Translations under genes and position numbers: made by a program
NCBI GenBank assembly: GCA_018432935.1
Contig: JAHDSF010000007.1
Coordinates: 1-64,000, forward strand
Origin: Rhodospirillales bacterium
GTDB lineage: Bacteria > Pseudomonadota > Alphaproteobacteria > Rhodospirillales > Shumkoniaceae
Direction: 5' to 3'
Length of the DNA: 64,000 nucleotides
Shown: positions 17,582-27,165 of the stretch, piece after piece
How positions within the stretch are numbered: the first letter of the stretch is position 1
How the letters are laid out: each line of letters begins with the position of its first letter
Notes under the pieces: generated by a model
The model's database searches: none
The model's input: the letters and a program-made list of their open reading frames with translations, nothing else
What the model was told of the DNA's origin: nothing

Positions 17582-18079
17582 ATGAAAACGAAAAACCCCA
17601 GCACCGTTCAGGGCCGCAAGGCCCGGGATGGCAGAGTCAACAGGGTCGAAAAGCTGCCACCGGGCACGCCGAACCCGGTGGACATTCACGTCGGGGGACG
17701 CGTGCGCTTGCGGCGCACGCTGCTCGGAATGAGTCAGGAACGGCTGGGCGAATCGGTGGGCTTGACGTTCCAGCAGATCCAGAAGTACGAGCGTGGTGCC
17801 AACCGCATCGGATCGAGCCGGCTGTTCGAGTTCAGCCGGATCCTGGATGTCCCGGTGTCGTTCTTCTTCGACGACATGCCGGAGGACATCAAGACCCGGG
17901 AAGGGCAGTTCGCCCGCGCGCTCCAAGAGGACGACCAGAGCCCCTACGAGCCCGATCCCTTGACCAAGCGTGAGACCCTTGAACTGGTGCGCGCGTACTA
18001 CCGCGTCACCGATCCCAAGGTCCGCAAGCGCCTTTTCGAACTGACCAAATCGCTGGCCAAGATGGAAGGCGACGAATAG
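17582..18079 (+). CDS. XRE-family helix-turn-helix regulator
   Basis: A 165-residue protein with a basic N-terminal extension (1-33), a classical HTH_3 domain (about 36-92; LGMSQERLGESVGLTFQQIQ, then KYERGANRIGSSRL) and a C-terminal tail ending in ELTKSLAKME. A regulator of this type just upstream of metK is common in alphaproteobacteria, and it is probably a global or envelope-related regulator. Its target cannot be read from sequence. A strong hairpin follows the stop codon. Confidence 0.88.
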   Translation: MKTKNPSTVQGRKARDGRVNRVEKLPPGTPNPVDIHVGGRVRLRRTLLGMSQERLGESVGLTFQQIQKYERGANRIGSSRLFEFSRILDVPVSFFFDDMPEDIKTREGQFARALQEDDQSPYEPDPLTKRETLELVRAYYRVTDPKVRKRLFELTKSLAKMEGDE

Positions 18080-18084
18080 CCCGC

Positions 18085-18125
18085 AGGGTGCCGCAAGCGG
18101 CGCAGGCGCGCCCTAGCGGCACCCT
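18085..18125 (+). terminator. strong hairpin after the XRE gene, terminator-like without a T-run
   Basis: AGGGTGCCGC (18085-18094) and GCGGCACCCT (18116-18125) are perfect complements around a 21-base loop. No T-run follows, so it may stabilise the 3' end or act with Rho rather than terminate on its own. Confidence 0.4.
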
Positions 18126-18235
18126 CGATTCCACTTGACGCTCTCCCTGATCGCTGCCACAAAACCTGCGGCGGGTTTCCTCGACGGGACCTGTCCGTGG
18201 TCGGATTTGGACCGCTTGCCACCACGTAAAACAGG

Positions 18236-18304
18236 CGCTAAGTGGGCTTCTCCGGACACCCGCCGCTAAGCCCCGGTCCACAGGGATCCATTGACTGGAG
18301 GGCC
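18236..18304 (+). promoter_or_regulatory. candidate structured leader (riboswitch-like) of metK
   Basis: A hairpin GTGGG (18242-18246) / CCCGC (18259-18263) has the loop bases TTCTCC (18248-18253), which can pair in antiparallel with GGAGGG (18297-18302), the metK Shine-Dalgarno (four Watson-Crick and two G-U pairs). CGCTAAG occurs twice, at 18236 and 18264. A loop-to-Shine-Dalgarno pseudoknot upstream of metK is the layout of small SAM-binding riboswitches such as SAM/SAH, whose loop also carries GGCUUC. The exact class is not established. Conserved secondary structure in relatives would be needed to confirm it. Confidence 0.45.
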
Positions 18305-18308
18305 AGCC

Positions 18309-19484
18309 GTGCCTTTAGCAGACTACCTGTTCACGAGCGAATCGGTTTCCGAAGGCCACCCCGATAAGGTCTGCGACCTGATTTCCGATTCGGTCGTCGA
18401 CACCTTTCTCGCGCGGGATTCGAACGCCCGCGTCGCCTGCGAAACCTTGTGCACGACCAACAAGATCGTGCTGGCCGGCGAGGTGCGCGGCCCGGCCGAC
18501 CTTTCCCGCGACAAGCTCGCCCAGGTGGCGCGCGAGGCGGTACGGAAGATCGGCTACGAGCAGGACGGGTTCCACTGGAGCAAGGCCGACGTCGAAGTCT
18601 ACATCCACCAGCAGTCGGCGGACATCGCCCGCGGTGTCGACGCCGGGGCCGACAAGGATGAGGGGGCCGGCGACCAGGGCATCATGTTCGGCTATGCCTG
18701 CTCCGAAACCCCGGCGCTGATGCCCGCCCCGATCCATTATGCGCACGAAATCCTGCGCACCCTGGCGGAAGCCCGCCATGCCGGCAAGATTCCGCAGCTG
18801 TTGCCTGATTCGAAGAGCCAGGTGACGCTGCGTTACGCCAACGGCAAGCCGGTCGGCGCCACCTCGGTGGTGGTGTCGCACCAGCACGTCCCCGAGGTCG
18901 ACCAGCACGGCGTCCGCGAGATCGTCCGCCCCTACGTCGAAAAGGTGCTGCCGGCCGGCTGGATGTGCCCCGAGGAGGAATTCTACGTCAATCCCACCGG
19001 CCGCTTCGCGATCGGCGGGCCCGACGGGGATTCCGGGCTGACCGGGCGCAAGATCATCGTCGACACCTACGGCGGAGCGGCGCCGCACGGCGGCGGCGCC
19101 TTCTCGGGCAAGGACCCGACCAAAGTCGACCGCTCGGCCGCGTATGCCGCCCGCTACCTGGCCAAGAACGTGGTTGCCGCCGGCCTCGCCGCGCGGTGCA
19201 CGATCCAGCTTGCCTACGCGATCGGCGTCTCCAAGCCCCTGTCGGTGTACGTCAACACCGATGGCACCGGCCAGGTCGACGAGGCGCGGCTGGTCAGGAT
19301 CCTGCAGGAGATGGTCAACCTCAGCCCGCGCGGCATCCGCGAGCACCTCAAGCTGAGCCGGCCGATCTACGCCCGCACCGCGGCCTACGGCCACTTCGGC
19401 CGCGAGCCCGAGGGCGATGGCGGCTTCTCGTGGGAGAAGCTCGACCTCGTCCCGCAGCTCAAGTCGGCCTTCGGAGCCCGTTGA
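18309..19484 (+). CDS. metK: S-adenosylmethionine synthetase
   Basis: A 391-residue enzyme making SAM from methionine and ATP. The GTG at 18309 is chosen because GGAGGG lies six bases upstream and the protein then begins [20 protein letters not shown]. Family motifs present are [26 protein letters not shown] and [16 protein letters not shown]. The TTG at 18291 would remove the Shine-Dalgarno. The stop overlaps the trmB start (TTGA). Translation is probably controlled by the upstream leader. Confidence 0.96.
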   Translation: MPLADYLFTSESVSEGHPDKVCDLISDSVVDTFLARDSNARVACETLCTTNKIVLAGEVRGPADLSRDKLAQVAREAVRKIGYEQDGFHWSKADVEVYIHQQSADIARGVDAGADKDEGAGDQGIMFGYACSETPALMPAPIHYAHEILRTLAEARHAGKIPQLLPDSKSQVTLRYANGKPVGATSVVVSHQHVPEVDQHGVREIVRPYVEKVLPAGWMCPEEEFYVNPTGRFAIGGPDGDSGLTGRKIIVDTYGGAAPHGGGAFSGKDPTKVDRSAAYAARYLAKNVVAAGLAARCTIQLAYAIGVSKPLSVYVNTDGTGQVDEARLVRILQEMVNLSPRGIREHLKLSRPIYARTAAYGHFGREPEGDGGFSWEKLDLVPQLKSAFGAR

Positions 19485-20209
19485 CCGGCGCCCCCGACGC
19501 CTCCGCGCGCACCCGCTGGTACGGGCGTCGGCGCGGCAAGCGCTTGCGCAAGGGACGGCAGGAGCTGTTCGAGACGCTCCTGCCGTCCCTGCGTCTGGCC
19601 CTGCCGGCGGAGCCCGGCTTCGGCATCGACCCCTGCGCGCTGTTCGGCCCTGCGGTTCCCCGCGACGTCTGGCTGGAGATCGGCTTCGGCGCCGGCGAAC
19701 ATCTGGCGGCGCAGGCCTCGCGCCACCGCGACGTCGGCATCGTCGGCTGCGAGGCCTTCATCAGCGGCATCGCCGGCCTGCTGGTCCGCATCCGCGACGA
19801 CGGCCTTGGCAACGTGCGGATCTTCGAAGACGACGCGCGGCTCCTGCTGGCCCGCCTGCCGGACGCCAGCCTTGGCCGCATCTTCCTTCTGTTTCCCGAT
19901 CCCTGGCCGAAGCGCCGCCATGCCGCGCGCCGCTTCGTGCAGTGGGAGACGCTGGACGTGGTGGCGCGGGTGCTGCGCCCCGGCGGCGAGTTCCGCATTG
20001 CCACCGACGACGCCCCCTATGCGGCGTGGATTCTCGAGCGGCTGACCGGGCACACCCGGTTCCGCTGGACCGCCCGCCGCCCTTGCGACTGGCGTCAGCC
20101 CCCCGCCGACTGGCAGCCGACCCGGTACGAGGAGAAGGCCCGCAGAGCCGGGCGAGAGCCGGTCTATCTGTCGTTCGAACGCCGCGCCGCGGAGCCGAAT
20201 GGGACTTGA
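19481..20209 (+). CDS. trmB: tRNA (guanine-N7-)-methyltransferase TrmB
   Basis: A 242-residue SAM-dependent methyltransferase making m7G46 in tRNA. It starts at TTG 19481, overlapping the metK stop by four bases. Motifs are [16 protein letters not shown] (SAM site), [20 protein letters not shown] (family signature) and a C-terminal TRYEEKA. It uses the SAM made by its upstream neighbour, a frequent alphaproteobacterial arrangement. Confidence 0.93.
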   Translation: MTGAPDASARTRWYGRRRGKRLRKGRQELFETLLPSLRLALPAEPGFGIDPCALFGPAVPRDVWLEIGFGAGEHLAAQASRHRDVGIVGCEAFISGIAGLLVRIRDDGLGNVRIFEDDARLLLARLPDASLGRIFLLFPDPWPKRRHAARRFVQWETLDVVARVLRPGGEFRIATDDAPYAAWILERLTGHTRFRWTARRPCDWRQPPADWQPTRYEEKARRAGREPVYLSFERRAAEPNGT

Positions 20210-20233
20210 GTCTGTCGTCGATCGCGCTAATAT
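20206..20233 (+). promoter_or_regulatory. candidate promoter of the rimP-nusA-infB operon
   Basis: TTGAGT (20206-20211) overlaps the trmB stop. A 16-base spacer and TAATAT (20228-20233) follow. Transcription would begin about 50 bases before the terminator hairpin at 20289, giving an attenuator layout. Confidence 0.55.
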
Positions 20234-20288
20234 ATGCGGCGTATGGAGTTCTCATTAAGCTCGGAAATTTGAGATCGAGGTTTGATGA

Positions 20289-20317
20289 GGTGGGCTCGTT
20301 GGCCCACCTTTTGTTTT
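20289..20317 (+). terminator. intrinsic terminator/attenuator in the rimP leader
   Basis: GGTGGGC (20289-20295) and GCCCACC (20302-20308) form a 7-bp GC-rich stem with a six-base loop, followed by TTTTGTTTT. It sits between the candidate promoter and rimP, so it either ends upstream transcription or attenuates this operon. Confidence 0.8.
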
Positions 20318-20360
20318 ATCCGGGACCGACTCCGGAGGAACGTCGAGGAGCAGAAGGCCG

Positions 20361-20846
20361 ATGTCGCTCGCGCGAAGGGTGGAACAGCTGATCGCTCCCG
20401 CGGTCGCCGATCTCGGCTTTCGCGTGGTGCAGGTGCTGTTGATGGGCAAGCAGCGCCCCCGCCTTCAGGTGATGGTGGAGCGGACCGACGATGTGCCGGT
20501 CAACGTCGACGATTGCGCCACCGTCAGCCGCGCCATTTCTGCGGTGCTCGACGTCGACGACCCCATCGATGGCGCCTACACGCTGGAGGTGAGCTCGCCC
20601 GGAATCGACCGCCCGCTGACGCGAGGCGAGGACTTCGACCGCTTCGCCGGCCAGGTGGCGAAGCTGGAGGTGGCAACCCCGATCGACGGCCGGCGCCGCT
20701 TTCAGGGACGGCTGGCCGGGCGTGACGGGGACGACGTGCGGATCGAAGTCGAAGGAACGATGATGAATCTGCCGCTCGCGGACGTGGTCCGCGCCAAGCT
20801 GGTCCTCACCGACGAGCTGCTGGCGGCGTACAAGCAACGGGATTGA
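20361..20846 (+). CDS. rimP: ribosome maturation factor RimP
   Basis: A 161-residue protein of the DUF150 family, needed for 30S subunit maturation. It starts MSLARRVEQLIAPAVADLGF. The conserved N-terminal domain includes LEVSSPGIDRPLTRGEDF (about 74-91). The C-terminal SH3-like domain is present. It is the first gene of the rimP-nusA-ylxR-infB-rbfA-truB-rpsO cluster and lies downstream of an attenuator-like terminator. It overlaps nusA by one base. Confidence 0.95.
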   Translation: MSLARRVEQLIAPAVADLGFRVVQVLLMGKQRPRLQVMVERTDDVPVNVDDCATVSRAISAVLDVDDPIDGAYTLEVSSPGIDRPLTRGEDFDRFAGQVAKLEVATPIDGRRRFQGRLAGRDGDDVRIEVEGTMMNLPLADVVRAKLVLTDELLAAYKQRD

Positions 20847-22399
20847 TGGCCATGAATGCGAACACCGAGGCGGTACACGCGCGGCCCGAGCTCCTGCAGG
20901 TGGCGGAGGCGGTGGCCCGCGACAAGGGAATCCAGCCCGATGAAGTGCTCGAGGCGATGGAGCAGGCGATCCAGAAGGCGGGCCGCTCCAAGTACGGCCA
21001 CGAGCACGACATCCGGGCCCGCATCGATCGTCGCAGTGGCCAGATCACCCTGGCGCGCTATCTCGAGGTCGTCGAGACGGTAGAGAACCCGTTGACCCAG
21101 CTCACCCTGCCGGACGCCCAGCGCAAGCAGGCCGACATCAAGGTCGGCGAGTTCCTGGTCGATCCGCTGCCGCCGATCGACTTCGGCCGCATCGCCGCAC
21201 AGACCGCCAAGCAGGTCATCGTCCAGAAGGTCCGCGAGGCCGAGCGCAAGCGCCAGTACGAGGAGTACAAGAACCGCGTCGGCGAGATCGTCAACGGTCT
21301 GGTGAAGCGGGTCGAGTTCGGCAACGTGGTGGTCGACCTGGGGCGCGCCGAAGCGATGCTGCGCCGCGACGAATGCCTGCCGCGCGAACACTTCAACAAC
21401 GGCGACCGCGTGCGCGCGTACATCCTCGACGTGCGCGAGGAGCAGCGCGGGCCGCAGATCTTCCTGTCGCGCACCCATCCGCAGTTCATGGCCAAGCTGT
21501 TCATGCAGGAGGTGCCCGAGATCTACGACGGCATCATCGAGATCCGAGCGGTCGCCCGCGATCCCGGCTCGCGGGCCAAGATCGCCGTGCTGTCGAACGA
21601 TTCGAGCATCGATCCGGTGGGCGCCTGCGTCGGCATGCGCGGGTCGCGCGTGCAGGCGGTGGTCGGCGAGCTTCAGGGCGAGAAGATCGACATCATCCAG
21701 TGGTCGCCCGACATCGCCACCTTCGTCGTCAACGCGCTCGCCCCGGCCGAGGTTGCCAAAGTGGTGCTCGACGAGGATGCCGGACGGATCGAGGTGGTCG
21801 TGCCTGACGACCAGCTCAGCTTGGCGATCGGCCGCCGCGGCCAGAACGTGAGGCTGGCCTCGCACCTGACCGGGTGGGACATCGACATCCTCACCGAGGG
21901 TGAGGAATCGCAGCGCCGCAACGAGGAATATCAGGGCCGCTCGCAGATGTTCGTCGACGCCCTCGATGTCGACGACGTGATCGCCCATCTCCTGGTGGCC
22001 GAAGGCTTCACCACGGTCGAGGACGTCGCCTACGTTCCGCTCGAGGAGCTGACCGAGATCGAAGGCTTCAACGAGGAGGTGGCCGAGGAGCTGAAGAACC
22101 GAGCCCAGGCCCATCTTGCCCGCAAGGACGAGGAGTACCAGGACAAGCGGCGGGAACTCGGCGTCAGCGACGAGGTGGCGACGCTGCCCCACATCAGCCC
22201 GGCAATCATGGTCGCACTCGGCGAGAACGGGGTGAAGACCCTTGACGACCTTGCCGACCTCGCCGGCGACGAGCTTCTGGAGATCGTGCCGCAGGGCTTG
22301 CTCACTGCCGAGCAGGCGAACGAGACGATCATGGCGGCGCGCGCCCACTGGTTCGCCGACGAGGAGGCGCCGCCCGTCGGAGAGACGACGGGCGGTTGA
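20846..22399 (+). CDS. nusA: transcription termination/antitermination factor NusA
   Basis: A 517-residue RNA-polymerase-binding factor. It has the N-terminal domain, then S1 and two KH domains (QVNFLSRTHP-like segment QIFLSRTHPQFMAKLF, and GACVGMRGSRVQAVVGELQG), and two C-terminal helix-hairpin-helix repeats (about 350-500). The rimP stop and the ATG at 20846 overlap. A TTG three bases earlier and an ATG at 20852 are alternatives. NusA is known to autoregulate this operon in other bacteria. Confidence 0.95.
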   Translation: MAMNANTEAVHARPELLQVAEAVARDKGIQPDEVLEAMEQAIQKAGRSKYGHEHDIRARIDRRSGQITLARYLEVVETVENPLTQLTLPDAQRKQADIKVGEFLVDPLPPIDFGRIAAQTAKQVIVQKVREAERKRQYEEYKNRVGEIVNGLVKRVEFGNVVVDLGRAEAMLRRDECLPREHFNNGDRVRAYILDVREEQRGPQIFLSRTHPQFMAKLFMQEVPEIYDGIIEIRAVARDPGSRAKIAVLSNDSSIDPVGACVGMRGSRVQAVVGELQGEKIDIIQWSPDIATFVVNALAPAEVAKVVLDEDAGRIEVVVPDDQLSLAIGRRGQNVRLASHLTGWDIDILTEGEESQRRNEEYQGRSQMFVDALDVDDVIAHLLVAEGFTTVEDVAYVPLEELTEIEGFNEEVAEELKNRAQAHLARKDEEYQDKRRELGVSDEVATLPHISPAIMVALGENGVKTLDDLADLAGDELLEIVPQGLLTAEQANETIMAARAHWFADEEAPPVGETTGG

Positions 22400-23076
22400 G
22401 CCATGGAGGACGCTTGCTGGCCGCAGCCACACCGCAGGACGGCGACGAAGGGGCCGAGGGCCCCATCCGTCGCTGCATCGTCACGCGGGAGCGCCGACCT
22501 CGTCAGGCGCTGATCAGGTTCGTGCTGGCCCCCGACGGAAGCGTCGTTCCGGATCTCGAGGAGCGTCTGCCCGGACGGGGATTTTGGTTGAGCGCTGACC
22601 GGGATGTGGTAAATACGGCCTGTGCTCGCAATCTGTTTGCGAAAGCGGCGCGCGCTCGCGCCGTCGCCGCGCCGGATCTCGCGGACCTGGTCGAGAAGCG
22701 GCTCGTCGAGCGGTGCGTCAGCCTCCTTGGCCTCGCTCGCCGGGCAGGACAAGCGGTCGCCGGGTTCGAGAAGGTGCGGGCCAGGATCCTCCGCGGCAGC
22801 CCCGTAGGGCTGCTGGTTGAGGCGTCGGACGGAACCTCCCATGGCCGTTCGAAAGTGACCGCGTTGGCCAGTGACGTGCCGCGGGTCGGCGTATTGACCG
22901 GTGCGGAGCTGGGAAGGGCCATGGGACGCGACCGCGCCGTCCATGCGGTGATCGACCGGGGACGTCTTGCCGATCGCTTCCTGGCCGAGGCGGAAAGACT
23001 GGGGGGGTTTCGGAGAGTGCCGGAGAGGGCGAGCGAGGATGGTATTGAAGGTCGGGTCGACGAAAGAACGGGATGA
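22396..23076 (+). CDS. YlxR-domain RNA-binding protein with L7Ae-like C-terminus
   Basis: A 226-residue protein with an N-terminal YlxR (DUF448) domain, [20 protein letters not shown] and [16 protein letters not shown] second part follows (about 100-195; [20 protein letters not shown]) resembling the L7Ae/YlxQ fold. It is a predicted RNA or ribosome-associated protein, always next to nusA and infB. The first possible start is TTG 22396, overlapping the nusA stop. A TTG at 22414 just after GGAGGA is also possible, so the N-terminus is uncertain. Confidence 0.88.
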   Translation: MSHGGRLLAAATPQDGDEGAEGPIRRCIVTRERRPRQALIRFVLAPDGSVVPDLEERLPGRGFWLSADRDVVNTACARNLFAKAARARAVAAPDLADLVEKRLVERCVSLLGLARRAGQAVAGFEKVRARILRGSPVGLLVEASDGTSHGRSKVTALASDVPRVGVLTGAELGRAMGRDRAVHAVIDRGRLADRFLAEAERLGGFRRVPERASEDGIEGRVDERTG

Positions 23077-23077
23077 C

Positions 23078-25681
23078 ATGAGCGAGACCGACGATCAGGA
23101 AAAGAAGGGGCGCCTGGGGCTGGGTCGGCCCGGAAAGCTCGTCCTGAACAAGACGGTCGAGACGGGACAGGTGCGCCAGAGCTTCTCTCGCGGCCGTTCG
23201 AAGCCCGTGACCGTCGAGGTGCGCAAGAAGCGCACCTACGTGACCGATTCGACCGGCCGCATGACCAAACTGGGCGCCGACGGTCTGTTGGCCGACCAGG
23301 GCGATGAGGCGGCCCATCGGGCGCAAACCCTGACCGAAGGCGAAAAGGCGGCGCGCGTGCGCGCGCTCCACGACGCCAAGAAGGCGGAGGAGGACGCGCG
23401 CGTCCGCAGCGAGGCCGAACGGGCCGCCGCCGAGGAGGAGGAGCGCAAGCGCACCGAGGAGGAGGCTGTCCGCAGGGCGGCAGAAGAAGAGGAAGCCCGC
23501 CTCGCCGCGGAGGAAGCCGCGCGACTTGCCGCCGAGAAGGCCGCCGCAGGCGAGACCGAGGAGGCGGTAGCACCTGCTGCCGTGCCGGAGGCGCCGCCGC
23601 CGGCCGCGCCCCAGGCCCCACGCGAGGAGGCCAAGCCGGCGGACAAGGCCCGGCCGGTGGAAATCAAGCCGAAGCGCAAGGAAGTCGGCGAAGAAGCCGA
23701 GGACGAGCTCGGCCGTGGCCGCAAGGTCGGCCGTGGGGCGGAGACGAAGCGGCCCGCGGCCCCCGTACGCAAGGCCGAGCCCCGGCGCCGCGCCGGCAAA
23801 CTCACCATCGCCGATGCCCTCGACGACGGCGACGAGCGCACGCGCAGCTTGGCGGCGGTCCGCCGGGCGCGCGAGAAGGAAAAGCAGAAACGCCGTCTGG
23901 CGAGCCAGGAGTCGCAGAAGATTTACCACGAAGTCGTCATTCCGGACGCCATCACCGTCCAGGAGCTCGCGAACCGCATGGCGGAGCGGGGCACCGACGT
24001 CATCAAGGCGCTCATGAAGATGGGCGTGATGGCGACCATCAATCAGTCGATCGACCCCGAGACCGCCGAGATCGTCGTCAGCGAGTTCGGCCACACGCCG
24101 CGGCGCGTCAGCGCCTCCGACGTGGAGGAGGGCCTGCGCGGTCAGAGCGATGCCGAGGAGAGCCTGCAGTCGCGGCCGCCGGTGGTCACCGTCATGGGCC
24201 ACGTCGACCACGGCAAGACCTCGCTGCTCGACGCGCTGCGCGCAACCGACGTCGCCTCGGGCGAGGCCGGCGGCATCACCCAGCACATCGGCGCCTACCA
24301 GGTCGTGCTGCCATCGGGCGGACGGATCACCTTCATCGACACCCCGGGCCACGCCGCCTTCACCGAGATGCGGGCGCGCGGCGCCAATCTGACGGACATC
24401 GTGGTCCTGGTGGTGGCGGCGGACGACGGCGTGATGCCGCAGACCGCGGAGGCGATCGCCCACGCCAAGGCGGCGGGCGTGCCGCTGATCGTGGCAGTCA
24501 ACAAGATGGACCTGCCGGGCGCCGACCCCAACCGCGTGCGGATGGAGCTGCTGAACCACGAGGTGGTGGTCGAGTCGATGGGCGGCGAGACCCAGTGCAT
24601 CGAGGTTTCGGCCAAGAAGCGGATGGGCCTCGAGAAACTGACCGAGGCGATCCTGCTGCAGGCGGAGATCCTCGAACTCAAGGCCAACCCGGGGCGCGCC
24701 GCCGAAGGCGTGGTGGTCGAGGCCAAGATGGGCCGCGGCCTCGGCACGGTGGCCACCGTCCTGGTCCAGCGCGGCAACTTGAAGGTCGGCGACATCTTCG
24801 TTGCCGGCGCCGAGTGGGGCCGCGTCCGCGCCCTCATCGACGACCGCGGCAACCCGGTCGACAAGGCGCTGCCCGGCGAACCGGTCGAGATGCTCGGCTT
24901 TAACGGCATGCCGGCCGCCGGCGACGAGGTGGTGGTGGTCGACAGCGAGAACAGGGCTCGCCAGATCTCCGAGTTCCGCCAAGCCAAGGCCCGCCAGGCC
25001 AAGGTCACCGCGACCTCGCGCGGTACCCTCGAACAGATGTTCGCGAAGGTGCGCGAGGGCGGCGAGGTCAAGGAGCTGCGGGTCGTGGTCAAGGCCGACG
25101 TCCACGGCTCGGCGGAGGCGATCAACGGCGCGCTCGACAAGCTCTCGACCGACGAGGTCAAGGTCAACGTCCTGCACACGGGCGTCGGCGGCATCAACGA
25201 ATCCGACGTCACCCTGGCGCGGGCATCGAACGCCCTCATCATCGGCTTCAACGTGCGGGCGAATCCGCAGGCACGCGAGGCGGCCAAGCGGGACGGCGTC
25301 GAGATCCGCTACTACTCGATCATCTACGACGTCACCGACGACATCAAGAAGGCCCTGTCCGGCATGATGGCTCCGACCCTCAGGGAGAATCTGCTGGGGT
25401 ACGCCGAAATCCGCCAGGTGTTCACGGTCACCAAGGCGGGCAAGGTAGGGGGCTGCATGGTGACCGAGGGGGTGGTCAAGCGGGGCGCCAAGGTGCGTCT
25501 GCTGCGCGACGACGTGGTCATCCACGAAGGCACGCTGTCGCAGCTCAAGCGCTTCAAGGACGATGTCCGCGAGGTGCGCGAGGGCTACGACTGCGGCATG
25601 GCGTTCGCAAACTACCAGGACATCCAGGTCGGCGACCGCATCGAGTGCTTCGACATCGAAGAGGTCGCGCGGGAGCTCTAG
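23078..25681 (+). CDS. infB: translation initiation factor IF-2
   Basis: An 867-residue GTPase that brings initiator tRNA to the 30S subunit. From ATG 23078 it begins [21 protein letters not shown] long charged Glu/Ala/Lys-rich coil occupies about 70-270. The IF-2 N domain ([20 protein letters not shown]) and the G domain follow (G1 [10 protein letters not shown]3 DTPGHAAF, G4 NKMD), then domains II-IV. Earlier in-frame starts overlap ylxR and do not fit the family. Confidence 0.96.
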   Translation: MSETDDQEKKGRLGLGRPGKLVLNKTVETGQVRQSFSRGRSKPVTVEVRKKRTYVTDSTGRMTKLGADGLLADQGDEAAHRAQTLTEGEKAARVRALHDAKKAEEDARVRSEAERAAAEEEERKRTEEEAVRRAAEEEEARLAAEEAARLAAEKAAAGETEEAVAPAAVPEAPPPAAPQAPREEAKPADKARPVEIKPKRKEVGEEAEDELGRGRKVGRGAETKRPAAPVRKAEPRRRAGKLTIADALDDGDERTRSLAAVRRAREKEKQKRRLASQESQKIYHEVVIPDAITVQELANRMAERGTDVIKALMKMGVMATINQSIDPETAEIVVSEFGHTPRRVSASDVEEGLRGQSDAEESLQSRPPVVTVMGHVDHGKTSLLDALRATDVASGEAGGITQHIGAYQVVLPSGGRITFIDTPGHAAFTEMRARGANLTDIVVLVVAADDGVMPQTAEAIAHAKAAGVPLIVAVNKMDLPGADPNRVRMELLNHEVVVESMGGETQCIEVSAKKRMGLEKLTEAILLQAEILELKANPGRAAEGVVVEAKMGRGLGTVATVLVQRGNLKVGDIFVAGAEWGRVRALIDDRGNPVDKALPGEPVEMLGFNGMPAAGDEVVVVDSENRARQISEFRQAKARQAKVTATSRGTLEQMFAKVREGGEVKELRVVVKADVHGSAEAINGALDKLSTDEVKVNVLHTGVGGINESDVTLARASNALIIGFNVRANPQAREAAKRDGVEIRYYSIIYDVTDDIKKALSGMMAPTLRENLLGYAEIRQVFTVTKAGKVGGCMVTEGVVKRGAKVRLLRDDVVIHEGTLSQLKRFKDDVREVREGYDCGMAFANYQDIQVGDRIECFDIEEVAREL

Positions 25682-25746
25682 CCCCCCTGGCCGCAGACGG
25701 ACCGGCGCCCGGTCGAGTTGGACGCCGGCCGCGGGAGAAATCAGCG

Positions 25747-26166
25747 ATGACGAAACGCGAGGAACGGGGCCAGAGCCAGCGGCAGCTCAAGGTCGGAGAG
25801 GAAATCCGGCACGCTCTCGCCTTCATCGTCGAGCGCGGCGAGCTGCACGACCCGGCCCTGCAGGGCCGGGCCATCACGGTCACCGAGGTTCGGGTTTCGC
25901 CGGACCTTCGCAACGCGACGGCCTTCGTCATGCCGCTGGGCGGCGGCGAGGTCGACGAAGTGGTGCGGGCGCTGCGCCGCGCCCGGCCGTTCCTGCGCCG
26001 GATGGTGGCGCGGGAAGTGAAGCTGCGCTACGTACCGGACCTCAGCTTCCAGGCCGACGAGTCGTTCGACGCCTACGGACGCATCGACGCCCTGCTGCAC
26101 AGGCCCGAAGTCGCCCGCGATCTCAAGCCGCGCGGCGAGGACCCGGAGGAGGGCGGTGATCGCTAG
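25747..26166 (+). CDS. rbfA: 30S ribosome-binding factor A
   Basis: A 139-residue KH-fold cold-shock factor for 16S rRNA maturation. It begins MTKREERGQSQRQLKVGEEI. Typical segments are ITVTEVRVSPDLRNATAFVM and ELRYVPDL-like KLRYVPDLSFQADESFD. GGGAG lies about ten bases before the ATG. It is placed between infB and truB as usual. Confidence 0.94.
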   Translation: MTKREERGQSQRQLKVGEEIRHALAFIVERGELHDPALQGRAITVTEVRVSPDLRNATAFVMPLGGGEVDEVVRALRRARPFLRRMVAREVKLRYVPDLSFQADESFDAYGRIDALLHRPEVARDLKPRGEDPEEGGDR

Positions 26167-26232
26167 CCCCAGGTCCCGGGTTCCGGGTCGAATTCGCCGT
26201 TCCCTCATCTCTGCCGCGAGGCCCTGACGACC

Positions 26233-27153
26233 GTGCGGCATCGCGGTATCCCCATTCACGGCTGGCTGGTCGTCGACAAGCCCTCGGGCCCCAGCTCGAG
26301 CGATGTCGTCGTCAGGGTGCGGCGCGCCACCGGCGCCGCCAAGGCGGGACACGGCGGCACCCTGGACCCGCTGGCGACCGGGGTGCTGCCGATCGCCCTC
26401 GGCGAGGCGACCAAGACGGTGTCTTTCGCCATGGACGGCACCAAGACCTACCGTTTCACGGTCCGTTGGGGAGTGGCGACGGCGAGCGGCGACGCCGACG
26501 GCGAGGTGACGGAATCCAGCGACGCGCGGCCGGACGAGGCGGCGATCGCTGCCGCCCTGCCCCGCTTCGTCGGCGAGATCGCCCAGGTCCCGCCGATCTA
26601 CTCGGCGATCAAGGTCGACGGCCGGCGCGCCTATGCTCTGGCGCGCCGCAATGCCGAGGTCGAACTGGCGCCGCGCCAGGTGCGGATCGAGAGCTTGACG
26701 CTGATCGGCATTGTCGATTGCGACCACGCCGAGTTCGAGGTGGTATCGGGCAAGGGCGTTTACGTGCGCAGCCTGGCGCGCGATCTGGCGCAGGCTTTGG
26801 GCACCTGCGGCCATGTCGCCGCCCTGCGCCGGATGCGGGTCGGCTCGTTCGGGCTGGAACGGGCGATTTCCCTGGAAATGCTGCAGGAGGTGGGGCATAG
26901 TGCGTCGCTTTTCGAGTTTCTGCTCCCGGTCGAAACCGCGCTGGACGACATCCCGGCCCTGGCCTTGACCGAGGCAGAGGCACGGCGCTTGCAACGGGGT
27001 CAGGCCGTCGCGGCCCTTCCCGTCGCCAGCCGTTCGCCGTTCCGTTCCCCCGGAGATGGCGGCGTGGCGTGCGCGTTTTCGCAAGGACGCGCGGTGGCGC
27101 TCGTGAAGGTGGCCGGCGGCGAGATCCGACCGGTCAGGGTCCTGAATCTTTAG
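26233..27153 (+). CDS. truB: tRNA pseudouridine-55 synthase TruB
   Basis: A 306-residue pseudouridine synthase that modifies U55 in tRNA. The start is GTG 26233. GWLVVDKPSGPSSSDVV opens the family fold, and the catalytic Asp is in GHGGTLDPLATGVLPIALGE. VSGKGVYVRSLARDLAQALG is the conserved C-terminal part of the catalytic domain. It is followed at once by rpsO, with 12 bases between. Confidence 0.95.
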   Translation: MRHRGIPIHGWLVVDKPSGPSSSDVVVRVRRATGAAKAGHGGTLDPLATGVLPIALGEATKTVSFAMDGTKTYRFTVRWGVATASGDADGEVTESSDARPDEAAIAAALPRFVGEIAQVPPIYSAIKVDGRRAYALARRNAEVELAPRQVRIESLTLIGIVDCDHAEFEVVSGKGVYVRSLARDLAQALGTCGHVAALRRMRVGSFGLERAISLEMLQEVGHSASLFEFLLPVETALDDIPALALTEAEARRLQRGQAVAALPVASRSPFRSPGDGGVACAFSQGRAVALVKVAGGEIRPVRVLNL

Positions 27154-27165
27154 ATGGAGAGATCG

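Noticed and set aside
18165-18235. Exact match to SAM-II or SAM-V consensus ahead of metK
   Set aside because: The GCUAAAAAGG-type core is not present; only a generic pseudoknot layout and partial SAM/SAH resemblance could be supported.
22718-25525. A 935-codon antisense frame across ylxR and infB
   Set aside because: The product is a low-complexity His/Asp/Gly/Leu sequence mirroring IF-2 codons, with no ribosome site.
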